Source: Bacillota bacterium
GTDB lineage: Bacteria > Bacillota > Sulfobacillia > Sulfobacillales > Sulfobacillaceae
DNA: 30,014 bases
Direction: 5' to 3'
Assembly: GCA_023488565.1 (NCBI GenBank)
Contig: JAMDDZ010000097.1
Span: 1-30,014 of the forward strand
Of this stretch, positions 15,107 to 23,923 are shown in pieces. Position numbers and translations under genes: made by a program. The notes beneath the pieces were generated by a model. The model saw only the letters and a list, made by a program, of their open reading frames with translations. It had not been told where the DNA came from and did not search any database. The number at the start of each line of letters is the position of its first letter. Positions within the stretch are counted from its first letter, which is position 1.

Positions 15107-15858
15107 TGCGGTTAGCACGATTTTTTGCCGAGGGACGCATTCAGTCTGCTCAGGTCATCGACAATGAACTGGTAACTCCTGACCATAGGCGCCTTAAATG
15201 GGATCAGGTTCATTGGCTGGCCCCGGTAGAACCGCGCAACATTATTGGTCTAGCCTTGAATTACGGCGGTCACGCGGCGGAATTGGGATTGGAAGAACCC
15301 CCTGAGCCAGCACTGTTTTTTAAACCAACGTCATCGGTGACCGGGCATCAGTCTCCGGTTCAATATCCCGCCGGGGCCACCCATTGTCATTACGAAACTG
15401 AGGTTGCCGTGGTTATTGGCCGGGAGTGCCGGAGAGTGTCGCCGGAACAGGCCCTCGAATTTGTTCTGGGGTATACCATAGTCAATGATTTCACCTGCCG
15501 CGATTTTATCCGCAATACGTTTCGTCCTCCGGTAAGAGCCAAGGGATTTGATACATTTTGCCCTTTAGGTCCTGTCCTGGTAACCGCAGATGAGGTCGGA
15601 GATCCCGGTCACTTGACCATTGCCACCCGGGTCAATGGTGTCGTTCGGCAACAAGGCAACACTGAGCACCTCATTCACTCCATTCCCGACATCATTGCCT
15701 ATCTTTCGGCGTTTATGACCTTGGCCCCTGGTGACGTTATCCTCACCGGCACTCCCGACGGCATTTCGCCCGTGGTGCCCGGGGACCTCATGGAGTGCAC
15801 TGTAGAAAAACTGGGTGTATTAACTAACCTGGTTGTTAAGGAGGAGTCTGATTCATGA
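15106..15858 (+). CDS. FAH-family decarboxylase/isomerase (HpaG-like)
   Basis: A single-domain fumarylacetoacetate-hydrolase-fold protein of 250 residues. The metal triad is visible: E97 and E99 in HYETEVAVVIG and D128 in VNDFTCRD, with KGFDTFCPLGP and the late motif LTPGDVILTGTP-type (APGDVILTGTPDGI). In the hpa pathway this fold carries out 5-oxopent-3-ene-1,2,5-tricarboxylate decarboxylation and the following isomerisation. E. coli HpaG is a fusion of two such domains; here there is one, so it may form dimers of a single type or lack one activity. AGGAGG precedes the ATG. The gene overlaps dapA-like by one base and hpaE by four. Confidence 0.87.
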   Translation: MRLARFFAEGRIQSAQVIDNELVTPDHRRLKWDQVHWLAPVEPRNIIGLALNYGGHAAELGLEEPPEPALFFKPTSSVTGHQSPVQYPAGATHCHYETEVAVVIGRECRRVSPEQALEFVLGYTIVNDFTCRDFIRNTFRPPVRAKGFDTFCPLGPVLVTADEVGDPGHLTIATRVNGVVRQQGNTEHLIHSIPDIIAYLSAFMTLAPGDVILTGTPDGISPVVPGDLMECTVEKLGVLTNLVVKEESDS

Positions 15859-17348
15859 CCCGGAACGATACCCTTGCATTGGTGCCCGATAAAATTCGTC
15901 ATTTTATCAATGGAGAATTTGTGGACGGCAGCGATGCCTGGTTTGATGACCGAGATCCTGCCACCAATCAACCGCTGACTCAGGTCGCCTCAGGTGACGC
16001 CGCGGCGGTGGATAAGGCGGTGCGTGCTGCGCGGGAGGCATTTTTGGCGGTGTGGCGCGATATGCCCGGCCGGGAACGTGCACGATACTTAAATCGCATT
16101 GCCGATGGCATGATCCGGGATCGGGAAGCTTTGGCCTCGCTGGAAACATTGGATACCGGCATCCCCATCCGACAAACCTTGGGTCAAATCGAACGAGCAG
16201 CAGAAAATTTTCGGTTCTTTGCCGAAATGGCGACGCGCATGACCGGAGAAGCCTTCCCGAACCCACCCCACTTTCAAAACTATGCCTTTCGCCAGCCCAT
16301 AGGGGTGGCGGGATTGATTACTCCCTGGAACACGCCCTTAATGCTGGAGACCTGGAAAATTGCCCCTTGTTTGGCATCTGGTGATACGGCGGTGCTGAAG
16401 CCCGCCGAGTGGTCGCCGATTACCGCAGAACGTTTGACCCGCATTATCCAGGAAGCCGATTTGCCGCCTGGGGTGTTTAATGTGGTCCACGGACTCGGCG
16501 AGTCGGCGGGGGCAGCGTTGGTTTCCCATCCCGATGTTCCGCTGATTTCGTTCACCGGCGAAACCACAACGGGTCAAGAAATTATGCGCAACGGCGCCCA
16601 GTACTTAAAGCGATTTTCCATGGAATTGGGCGGAAAATCTCCTGTCATCGTGTTTGAGGATGCAGATTTTGATCGTGCGGTAGATGCGACTTTGTTTGGC
16701 ATATTTACGCTAAATGGGGAACGCTGTACGGCGGGTTCCCGATTATTGGTTCAAGACAGCATCGCGGATCGTTTTGAAGCGACATTAGCGGAGCGAATCC
16801 GCCGAATTCGCGTGGGTGATCCATTTGATGAAACGACAGAATTGGGTCCTTTAATTCACGAGGAACATTGGCAACGAGTCAAAAGCTATATTGATTTGGC
16901 TGAATCTGAAGGTTTTCAAGTGACCGTGGGAGGGAATCGACCATCTGGATGGCCTCAGGGAAATTTCTTAGAGGCGACATTGTTAATGCAAGTCGGGCCC
17001 AATATGCGGGTAGCGCAGGAAGAAATCTTTGGCCCTGTTCTGACCGTGCTTCGGTTTCACGATGAAGCAGAGGCCATGGCCATGGCTAACCAAGTACGCT
17101 ACGGACTGGCCGCCTACGTATGGACACGCGACGTGGCCCGGGCGAATCGGGTGTCGCAAACAGTAGAATCTGGCATGGTGTGGCTGAACTCACAAAATGT
17201 GCGGGATCTGCGGACACCGTTTGGCGGATCGAAGTGGAGTGGTATCGGGCGTGAAGGCGGGGTGCATAGTTTTGATTTTTACACCGAATGGAAAACCGTC
17301 CACGTAGCTTTGGGCACTCATCCCATTCCACGCGTGGGCGCCTCTTGA
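15855..17348 (+). CDS. hpaE: 5-carboxymethyl-2-hydroxymuconate semialdehyde dehydrogenase
   Basis: An NAD-dependent aldehyde dehydrogenase of 497 residues. Catalytic and cofactor residues are in place: N159 in PWNTP, K182 in LKPAEWSP, the glycine motif FTGETTTG, general base E257 in MELGGKSP, and nucleophile C291 in NGERCTAGS. The general family is certain; the specific substrate rests on the neighbours, since in homoprotocatechuate clusters this enzyme oxidises the ring-cleavage product of HpaD. It starts ATG four bases inside the preceding gene, with AAGGAGG upstream. Confidence 0.88.
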   Translation: MTRNDTLALVPDKIRHFINGEFVDGSDAWFDDRDPATNQPLTQVASGDAAAVDKAVRAAREAFLAVWRDMPGRERARYLNRIADGMIRDREALASLETLDTGIPIRQTLGQIERAAENFRFFAEMATRMTGEAFPNPPHFQNYAFRQPIGVAGLITPWNTPLMLETWKIAPCLASGDTAVLKPAEWSPITAERLTRIIQEADLPPGVFNVVHGLGESAGAALVSHPDVPLISFTGETTTGQEIMRNGAQYLKRFSMELGGKSPVIVFEDADFDRAVDATLFGIFTLNGERCTAGSRLLVQDSIADRFEATLAERIRRIRVGDPFDETTELGPLIHEEHWQRVKSYIDLAESEGFQVTVGGNRPSGWPQGNFLEATLLMQVGPNMRVAQEEIFGPVLTVLRFHDEAEAMAMANQVRYGLAAYVWTRDVARANRVSQTVESGMVWLNSQNVRDLRTPFGGSKWSGIGREGGVHSFDFYTEWKTVHVALGTHPIPRVGAS

Positions 17349-17383
17349 TCCCACAGTACATCAAAACTTAAGGAGGACTTTTC

Positions 17384-18862
17384 ATGGGAATTCGTACCGG
17401 ACAGCAATATCTCAATGACCTAGACGGAGCTGCACGCGATTTATGGATTGATGGCGAGAAGGTAGAGGGCAAAATTACGGAACATCCGGCGTTTCGCAAT
17501 ATAGCTCAATCCGTGGCACATCTTTATGACATGCAGCATGATCCGCATTTGCAGCCGGACATGACGTACCGCTCGCCTTCGACCGGCAATCTAGTGGGAC
17601 TTTCCTTTATGCAGCCGCACACCAAAGAAGATCTGGCCCGACGGCGAACCATGATGCAGCACTGGGCCCGTTATGCCCACGGAATGATGGGGCGCGCCCC
17701 CGATTACCTCAATAGCGAACTCATGGCGATTGCGGCCGCGGCGCCTTTTTTTAGCACGGAAAATTCGCGCTATAGCGATAATGTCCGCAAATATTACGAA
17801 TATGTGCGTGAAAATGACCTGTGCTTGACACACACCTTGATTTTGCCCCAAGCTAACCGGGGAGTATCAGCGGCACAGCAGGCGGATCCATATCTGGCCG
17901 CCCGTGTCGTGGAAAAGACCTCGGAGGGGGTCATTATCCGCGGAGCTCGAATGTTAGCCACTTTGCCCTTAGCTGATGAAATTCTGGTTTTTCCTTCAAC
18001 AGTGATACGCAATACCGAGGAAGATCGCCCGTACGCGTTTGCATTTGCATTGCCGCTGTCGACCCCGGGACTGCGGCTGATTTGCCGGGAAACCTTTGAT
18101 TACGGCAAGTCCCACTTTGACCATCCCTTAGGATCCCGCTTTGAAGAAATGGACGCCGTGGTGGTGTTTCATGATGTACTAGTGCCCTGGGAACGGATCT
18201 TTGTGTTGGAAGATGGCGACCGATGCAACAAACTGTATGCGGAAACCGATGCCACACCGCATATGACCCACCAGGTGATCGCCAAAAATGTGGCTAAAGC
18301 TGAGTTTATCCTTGGCGTGACCAGTCTTATCGTAGACACGATTGGCATTGAGCAATTCCAACACGTGCAGGAAAAAGTGGCGGAAGTGGTGATTGCGCTG
18401 GAAACTATGAAGGCTTTTTTGGTAGCCAGTGAAGCCAACGCCAAGTTAAATCAATGGGGGATCATGACTCCTGACTGGACCCCCTTGAACGTTGCCCGCA
18501 ATACATTCCCTAAAGTATACCCGCGTTTGGTGGAGATCGTGCAGCAGTTGGCAGCCGGCGGATTGATGGCGATCCCGTCGGAAAGAGATTTTAATAACCC
18601 AGAACTAAGACCCGATATTGATCGGTTTTATCAAGCCAAGAACACCAGTGCGGTGGATCGCACCCGGCTCTTTCGGCTGGCGTGGGATGCGGCTATCTCC
18701 ACCTTTGGAAATCGGCAAGTACTATACGAACGCTTCTTCTTCGGAGACCCGGTCCGTATGGCCGGAGCGTTATACCACAGTTATAACAAGGAACCCGCAA
18801 AACAACTGATTCGGGATTTGCTGAATGAAACCCCGGATCCCTTATTAGGACGGGAGGGATAG
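17384..18862 (+). CDS. hpaB: 4-hydroxyphenylacetate 3-monooxygenase, oxygenase component
   Basis: Uses reduced flavin supplied by a separate reductase to hydroxylate 4-hydroxyphenylacetate to homoprotocatechuate. The protein is 492 residues, close to the Thermus HpaB (about 480) and shorter than the E. coli form (about 520). The start MGIRTGQQYLNDL, the GRAPDY motif (R104, Y108) and H150 in LTHTLILPQ match the substrate-binding positions described for the Thermus enzyme. AGGAGG precedes the ATG and the gap from hpaE is 35 bases. The flavin reductase partner is encoded two genes downstream. Confidence 0.93.
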   Translation: MGIRTGQQYLNDLDGAARDLWIDGEKVEGKITEHPAFRNIAQSVAHLYDMQHDPHLQPDMTYRSPSTGNLVGLSFMQPHTKEDLARRRTMMQHWARYAHGMMGRAPDYLNSELMAIAAAAPFFSTENSRYSDNVRKYYEYVRENDLCLTHTLILPQANRGVSAAQQADPYLAARVVEKTSEGVIIRGARMLATLPLADEILVFPSTVIRNTEEDRPYAFAFALPLSTPGLRLICRETFDYGKSHFDHPLGSRFEEMDAVVVFHDVLVPWERIFVLEDGDRCNKLYAETDATPHMTHQVIAKNVAKAEFILGVTSLIVDTIGIEQFQHVQEKVAEVVIALETMKAFLVASEANAKLNQWGIMTPDWTPLNVARNTFPKVYPRLVEIVQQLAAGGLMAIPSERDFNNPELRPDIDRFYQAKNTSAVDRTRLFRLAWDAAISTFGNRQVLYERFFFGDPVRMAGALYHSYNKEPAKQLIRDLLNETPDPLLGREG

Positions 18863-18865
18863 TCC

Positions 18866-19858
18866 ATGGATAGCAAGACATTCAATGTGCTGCGAACGCA
18901 CCATGTTGAGTATCGGGTGACCGATTTGGATCGCGCCCAGGCATTTTATGTCGATGCGGTCGGGTTTACGGTAACCGAACGCGGTGCGGATGGTCTCTAT
19001 TTACGAGGCCTCGAAGATCGGACGCACCATAACCTGATACTGCGCCAGGCTTCGGAACCCGGCGTGGCTCATGTGGGATTTCGTGTCTCCAGCGAAAACG
19101 ATCTAGATGTCCTGGGCCAATATTTCGGGACACTGGGAGTCGACGTGCACTGGGAGACCGGTGTAGAGCGGGCGCTTGGCCGTGTGCTGCGGGCGCAAGA
19201 TCCCTTTGGTTTCCCGATAGAGTTTTTTTATCAAGTTGACCAGGTACCGTGGTTGCTGCAGCGGTTCGATCTATATCGGGGTGCCGAGGTGATGCGGCTA
19301 GATCATGTCAACTATATTAGTCCCCACGTGGAGGAGGCGGCGCACTGGTATCAAGATCACTTGGGATTTCAAATGAGCGAGTATACCGTCAGTGTGGAAA
19401 ATGGCAAAGATCGCATTTGGGGGGCATGGTTGCATCGCAAGCAGACCTCGCATGATCTGGCTATATCCAACGGCAAAGGGCCGCGGTTCCATCATGCCTC
19501 CTTTATTGCCTCATCAAAAGATCAGATCTTGGCGGTGGCGGATCGCCTGGCCGCGCTTGGCTATGTGGACAACATCGAACGCGGGCCGGGACGTCACGGA
19601 ACCACTAACGCCTTCTTTTTGTACTTAAGAGATCCGGATGGCAACCGTATTGAACTTTTTACCGGCGACTATTTGCTTGCAGACCCTGACTGGGAACCAA
19701 TACGGTGGGATCTCGAAGATCCACAAAGACAAACGTTTTGGGGAGCACCAGCTCCAAAGCGATGGTTTGATGAATCAATGGTTACTTTTGATTGGAACGA
19801 AAACCCCATGCCGACAACGAATCCGATATTGCCAGATCGACCCATTATGGTCGACTAG
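18866..19858 (+). CDS. hpaD: homoprotocatechuate 2,3-dioxygenase (extradiol, VOC type)
   Basis: Cleaves the ring of 3,4-dihydroxyphenylacetate next to the hydroxyls. This is a two-domain vicinal-oxygen-chelate protein of 330 residues, similar in length and layout to the Brevibacterium Fe and Arthrobacter Mn enzymes rather than to the LigB-type HpaD of E. coli. The metal ligands are H147 in RLDHVNYI, one of H209/H210 in RFHHASF, and E263 in NRIELFTGDY. The N-terminal domain (THHVEYRVTDLDRAQAFY) is the structural repeat without metal. GGAGGG precedes the ATG; the gap from hpaB is three bases. Confidence 0.92.
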   Translation: MDSKTFNVLRTHHVEYRVTDLDRAQAFYVDAVGFTVTERGADGLYLRGLEDRTHHNLILRQASEPGVAHVGFRVSSENDLDVLGQYFGTLGVDVHWETGVERALGRVLRAQDPFGFPIEFFYQVDQVPWLLQRFDLYRGAEVMRLDHVNYISPHVEEAAHWYQDHLGFQMSEYTVSVENGKDRIWGAWLHRKQTSHDLAISNGKGPRFHHASFIASSKDQILAVADRLAALGYVDNIERGPGRHGTTNAFFLYLRDPDGNRIELFTGDYLLADPDWEPIRWDLEDPQRQTFWGAPAPKRWFDESMVTFDWNENPMPTTNPILPDRPIMVD

Positions 19859-19880
19859 GGTATAGTCCAGGGAGGGATCG

Positions 19881-20417
19881 ATGCAGATGAGCCATTTCAT
19901 AGACCGACAGCGGGACTTCCGCCAAGCCTGTAGTAAATTTGCGACCGGTATTACCGTGATTATGGCCAAACAGGGATCGGAAATTCATGGGATGACTGCT
20001 AACGCGTTTATGTCCGTCTCTCTGGATCCGTTGTTGGTGGCGGTGTCGGTGAGCAATGTGAGCCAAATGCATCGCTATATGGCGTCCCCAGACGCGATGT
20101 TTACCATTAGTATCTTGCATTCAGGGCAGAAGCTGGTCTCCGAAATTTTTGGCCGCCGTCAGCATCATCCCGGGGCCCAACCGCAGTTAGCTGCAGCGGC
20201 CGGGGGGTTTCCCGTGGTGCATGACGCGGCCGCATGGTTTTTATGCCAAAAAGATCAAGGGATCGTGGCCGGAGACCACACCATTATCATCGGACGTGTT
20301 GAGGACTTTGGGGAACAAGAACACCATACCCCGCTCATTTTTTACCGGGGGCAATATTTTTCACAGCTAGGTGTGGAGCAAGATGATATGGTGGAGTTTT
20401 TCTTGTTGGAACAATAA
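19881..20417 (+). CDS. flavin reductase (HpaC-like)
   Basis: An NAD(P)H:flavin oxidoreductase of the flavin-reductase-like domain family, 178 residues. The FMN-binding pattern is seen as FATGITVIMAK, GMTANAFMSVSLDPLLVAVSV and the late DHTIIIGRVEDF with PLIFYRGQY. It would deliver reduced flavin to HpaB. A GGAGGG site lies four bases before the ATG at 19881 and ten before a second ATG at 19887; either could be used. It is the last intact gene of the operon. A GC-rich hairpin without a T-run (GGGGC/GCCCC, about 20442-20456) follows, which is not a convincing terminator. Confidence 0.87.
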   Translation: MQMSHFIDRQRDFRQACSKFATGITVIMAKQGSEIHGMTANAFMSVSLDPLLVAVSVSNVSQMHRYMASPDAMFTISILHSGQKLVSEIFGRRQHHPGAQPQLAAAAGGFPVVHDAAAWFLCQKDQGIVAGDHTIIIGRVEDFGEQEHHTPLIFYRGQYFSQLGVEQDDMVEFFLLEQ

Positions 20418-20482
20418 GCAGGCATCTAATATGAGGATTGGGGCATCAGGCCCCATTCCCACACTGAGGGAGCGACGGATCA

Positions 20483-21221
20483 ATGACCGACTTTACCCCA
20501 TATTTTGGGGGATATGGATTACACACCACACATGGCCGAACATTGCCAGCAGCGACCGGGATAAAAATCGCTAATCGCGCGCTTACTGTCATTGCTGCGG
20601 GTGGAGACGGGGATGGTTACGGCATTGGGATAGGTCATTTGATACATGCTTGTCGGCGAAACATCGATGTGACCTATATTGTGATGGACAACGGGGTCTA
20701 CGGGAACACCAAGGAACAAACCGCACCGACCAGTCAGTTGGGATGTGCTTCCAGTTCCACACCATAGGGCTCCATTGACGTGCCCATTGCTCCTTTGGCG
20801 TTGGAATCGGGAGCAACCTACGTGGCCCAGGCGGTCTCCAATCAAGTGGATCTACTCGCAGACCTTGTCGAAGGACGCATTAAACATCCGGGTTTTAGTC
20901 TCATCAATGTCTTTTCTCCTTGTGACCTACGATAAAATCAGAAGCTACCGCTGGCGGAAGGATCACATCCGTCTGGTAGAAGATATAGGGCATGATCCTC
21001 ATGAATTTGCACAAACTGTTGCCTTATTAAGCCGAGAAGACCTTCATCCGGTCGGCTTGATTTATCAAAAGGCCAGTCCCCCTTTATTTGATCGCTTACC
21101 GCAATTTCCCGCAACGCCATTGGCCTCGCTGCCGCCAATGGAAGGGGATCCAAACAGCGTATTTTCACGATATTTTGAGACCTACCCTGCATATACGGAG
21201 TCGGATTGGGGAAAGGATTGA
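20483..21221 (+). pseudogene. 2-oxoacid:ferredoxin oxidoreductase beta subunit, decayed
   Basis: Remnant of a KorB/PorB-type thiamine-diphosphate subunit. The TPP-binding segment GGDGDGYGIGIGH and VMDNGVYGNTKEQTAPTSQLG are well kept. Three lesions are visible. The N-terminus jumps from MTDFTP to YFGGYGLHTTHGR, losing about 50 residues including the CPGCGD iron-sulfur region. A TAG stands at 20765-20767 where the frame would continue with GSIDVPIAPLALESG. At 20931-20934, TGTG appears to have lost one TG, after which the frame resumes as TYDKIRSYRW and runs to a TGA. No alpha-subunit gene is beside it. It follows the hpa operon directly. Confidence 0.85.
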
Positions 21222-21299
21222 GGTGAGCCGGGTGCATAGGGTTCCCGCGAGGAATGTGATATCATAGACATCAGAAGACTCTGAATCAGGAGGGTGCCG

Positions 21300-21590
21300 A
21301 TGGAAGAGAACAACTTTTCGGTGGTCGCTGACGTCACTACGGAAGACATCGAAGCAATAAAACCTGTGGTAGTATCGCTTTTTGGGGACGCCGCCATAAA
21401 GCCAGTGACCGGTGGGTTTCACATTGAGGGCGCGCTAACCGGAACCACAGCCCAGGATTGCAATCGGCATCTGCTTTCCGCAATGCGGCGCGTGGTTAAA
21501 AAAACCCAGCTTCGGGCCTCGTGGACCGGTCACGGGGTGACCGAGCGGTATTTTGATTATGTACTGAAGTCTAGAGTCACGGAACCCTAA
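21300..21590 (+). CDS. small hypothetical protein
   Basis: A 96-residue soluble protein of unknown family. AGGAGG stands six bases before the ATG at 21300, which decides the start against the GTG at 21294. The sequence begins MEENNFSVVADVTTEDIEAI and has two segments that could be strand-helix units (VVSLFGDAAIKPVTGGFHIEG and a basic helix LSAMRRVVKKTQLRASW). There is no signal peptide, membrane segment or cysteine pair apart from one Cys. It stands alone between pseudogenes yet is undamaged, which suggests it is in use. No function is proposed. Confidence 0.6.
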   Translation: MEENNFSVVADVTTEDIEAIKPVVVSLFGDAAIKPVTGGFHIEGALTGTTAQDCNRHLLSAMRRVVKKTQLRASWTGHGVTERYFDYVLKSRVTEP

Positions 21591-21994
21591 CAGCAGATTT
21601 ATAGGATTTTAGTTCAGCCTTCGCCGATGCTTGTCCGCCAGGGTGGGTGCCTGCAGGTGGTTCGCGGTCATTTTATGTTCTTCTTTGCAAAGATGTTATC
21701 GACTATGTCAAGAGGCTGACACGGAAAATCTGTCCCGGAGGTCGGGCAACAGGCATGATGATCAGGATGGTTTAGGATGATCAGGATGGTTTAGCGACGT
21801 CTAAGGTTCGCCAGCCGAAAACTTCTGTGATTGGGCACATTCCTGGACGGCACTGAAAAACCCGTGGATCAATTGTCTGATAATATCGCCTATTTAAAAA
21901 TAATTGGTCAAACCGGTCTTTTATTTCCCCGAAAACGGGACGCTCTGTCTTTTGAGAGAACCAGCCATGTCGTGACTTGGCGCTGTTTATCGAC
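21591..21994. other. non-coding stretch with short tandem repeat
   Basis: About 400 bases without a supportable gene. It contains a 19-base tandem duplication (separate entry). Some frames look like worn coding sequence, for instance KDVIDYVKRLTRK near 21690, but no family can be named. Confidence 0.4.
21757..21794 (+). repeat. two tandem copies of a 19-base unit
   Basis: GATGATCAGGATGGTTTAG occurs twice without a gap (21757-21775, 21776-21794) and the copies are identical. This is a small duplication in non-coding sequence. Confidence 0.9.
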
Positions 21995-22507
21995 TCACTT
22001 TTCTAGGCTCTTAATATACTGGGTCATTTGCTGTGACCTGGTCAATTGTATTACTGATGCTCCCCGTTCAGAGGCAAGACGCAACTGGGATAGAATTTGC
22101 GGCCGTTCGTCTACGGGAAATCTCCAGATGTAGTGGAGGAATTCCCTATCGATTTTTTCAGGACATCCCGGCGCCATATCAGGCCGAATACTGCCTCGGT
22201 ATTGCCAGACTCGTTTTACAGCCCTACCTAGGCAAAGGTAGCGCGGAAAATCCAGAAAAATGATGGTGTCAGCGGCGGCTGCCCGAATATGCAACGTGGC
22301 TCCATAATTCCCGTCAATAATCCAGGAATCTTGAGCGACGAGCGCAGATTGCAAGGCAATCCAAACGGGCTTAGGCGACTGAACCCATCCCGGATTCCAA
22401 AACAGACGGTCTAGATGAAACACCGGAAGTCCCGAAATCTCTCCTAATTTCCGGGCCAAAGTAGATTTACCCGACCCTGGTGAACCAATAATGGCAATTC
22501 GTTTCAT
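21995..22507 (-). CDS. P-loop kinase, DNA topology modulation FlaR-like family
   Basis: A 170-residue P-loop kinase-fold protein. It has MKRIAIIGSPGSGKSTLARKLG at the start, then HLDRLFWNPGWV, WIIDGNYGATLHIR, DTIIFLDFPRYLCLGR and RPDMAPGCPEK, which together identify the family annotated as DNA topology modulation protein FlaR; the real substrate is not established, and adenylate-kinase-like activity is possible. I take the ATG at 22507, with GGTGGGAG upstream. The frame stays open further upstream, but that part encodes the tail of a decayed oxidoreductase. It is complete and undamaged, in contrast to its neighbours. Confidence 0.82.
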   Translation of the reverse strand: MKRIAIIGSPGSGKSTLARKLGEISGLPVFHLDRLFWNPGWVQSPKPVWIALQSALVAQDSWIIDGNYGATLHIRAAAADTIIFLDFPRYLCLGRAVKRVWQYRGSIRPDMAPGCPEKIDREFLHYIWRFPVDERPQILSQLRLASERGASVIQLTRSQQMTQYIKSLEK

Positions 22508-22629
22508 ATCTCCCACCTTGTGAAACATGTTCCGACGTGCTGCGATGGTCAGTGGAGCTACTCCGAGTATAACAACAAGAGGTCGGATCAGCACGACGGG
22601 GCCCACATCCGAGAAGCACCTGGGCCCTT

Positions 22630-23444
22630 TATTTTTAATGAGGTCTGATGAAAATAGCGGCAAGTCAGCGGCGTGCGGATCCTGAGCCAAATCCAGAAGC
22701 AGGCGCCCAACTGTGGGCGCAAATTTAAAGCCGTGTCCCGAATACCCGGCACCAACAATCGCATTCCCGTGGTACTGGGGATACGCCCAATGATGAAATG
22801 GGAATCTGGAGAGTTGGTACATCAGGGAGACCGTTCAAACAGTGGCCACTCGGTTCCCCGATGTAGCGGAGCTCACGACCAACCTGAACCGCTATGATGC
22901 ACGAAGTGCTATAGTTATTGTGGGCTCTTCTTGGGAGCTCGTTGGTTTTCGCCATGGAGGTGGTATAGGTTGCCATGGCTAGTAGTGAAAGCTCGGCCTT
23001 AATATATCCTGCCATCGGCTCCCACACCGCCACTTCCTCGGCTGTCAAATGAAAAGCTGGGAAACGGCGAGTGACCTGATCCGTATCCCAGATTTCATAT
23101 GGCAAAATGGTGCGCTATGGCAGCGCCTTTTGCACCACGCACTGCCTCGGACGAGGGAAGACCCATCATGAGGCCTCCGGTTTGGACCACCAAGGATTGG
23201 TTTGTCAGACGCGCTAATTCCATCTATTCGTTCCATGCATGCTGTACAAGCGGAACGTAGTCGGGGTGTTCGTAATATGTGGTTGTCGGATCACTCGAAT
23301 TTGGCCGTGTGAAGATCCCGGCGCATAGCCTATTTGGTCAAATTGCTCTATACGTAATACCTTTAGGCCTGTCCGTGCGGATTGGTATGTAGCGGCAACG
23401 CCCTTGATTGCCATTCCCACCACGATGACGTCATACTCTGCCAC
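22630..23444 (-). pseudogene. monomeric sarcosine oxidase-like flavoprotein, decayed
   Basis: Remnant of an FAD-dependent amine oxidase of the sarcosine oxidase/N-methyltryptophan oxidase family. The N-terminus after a GTG with a good AAGGAGG site reads VAEYDVIVVG, but the dinucleotide motif is damaged (VVGMAIKGVA where GxGxxG is expected); the flavin-attachment region GSSHGQIRVIR is present. A frameshift near 23285 is followed in another frame by YYEHPDYVPLVQHAW, a TAG at 23224-23226, further coding sequence (LVVQTGGLMMGLPSSEA), then PYEIWDTDQVTRRFPAF in a third position and finally the C-terminal motif GAGYSGHGFKFAP. At least three separate breaks and a large deletion are needed to explain it. 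Confidence 0.85.
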
Positions 23445-23890
23445 GTGCTGCCTCCTTAAATCTCGTGCATGTGCCTCCAAAGCGTGGCCAATGTCGTTAC
23501 GCAAAGACGGCTTTCGGTACAGCAATCCTATTTCCAAAAGAATCCAGGCGGAGGTCAAATAAGGGAATACCGCGTAAGGCATTGGCGGGACAGAGTACAC
23601 ATTGGCATATAGAGTGTACAAAATAATGGCCATGGTCAGCACGCCTAATAGCATGGATATGGTGTTGTTGCGTCCAAAACGCACCTCGTTCACAATGCCT
23701 GCCAGGGCAATCAAACCGGATACTAGGAACCCCAGTACCCCGACAGTCTCTGCATAGCAGAACATGGCTGCGGCAGTGTTAATCAGCATTACGCATAAAT
23801 CCAAGACCACCACTACGGTAGTAGTTCGGACTGGGCGCCCGACTTGTCGCTGACTTTGGCTAATGCGGGAAGCAGGACTGTAGCGGGAGA
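23445..23890 (-). pseudogene. APC-family amino acid permease, C-terminal fragment
   Basis: The last third of a membrane permease: three to four hydrophobic segments (VVVVLDLCVMLINTAAAMF, VGVLGFLVSGLIALAGIV, ISMLLGVLTMAIILYTLYA, PYLTSAWILLEIGLLY) and a tail RKPSLRNDIGHALEAH typical of APC-superfamily transporters. The N-terminal two thirds are gone; at about 23890 the sequence changes to the methyltransferase remnant on the other strand. It now runs in frame, without a stop, into the oxidase remnant; the old stop was probably in the TTTAAGG preceding the oxidase ribosome site. Permease and oxidase likely formed an amine-uptake and oxidation pair. Confidence 0.65.
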
Positions 23891-23923
23891 CAGAGGGAGC
23901 TATTTTTACCCCGGCAAGACAGG

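Noticed and set aside
20442..20456. GGGGC/GCCCC hairpin after the flavin reductase gene as operon terminator
   Set aside because: No T-run follows, the stem is only five base pairs, and the next bases are GC-rich.
21757..21794. Tandem repeat as the beginning of a CRISPR array
   Set aside because: The two 19-base copies touch with no spacer, and no further copies or cas genes are present.
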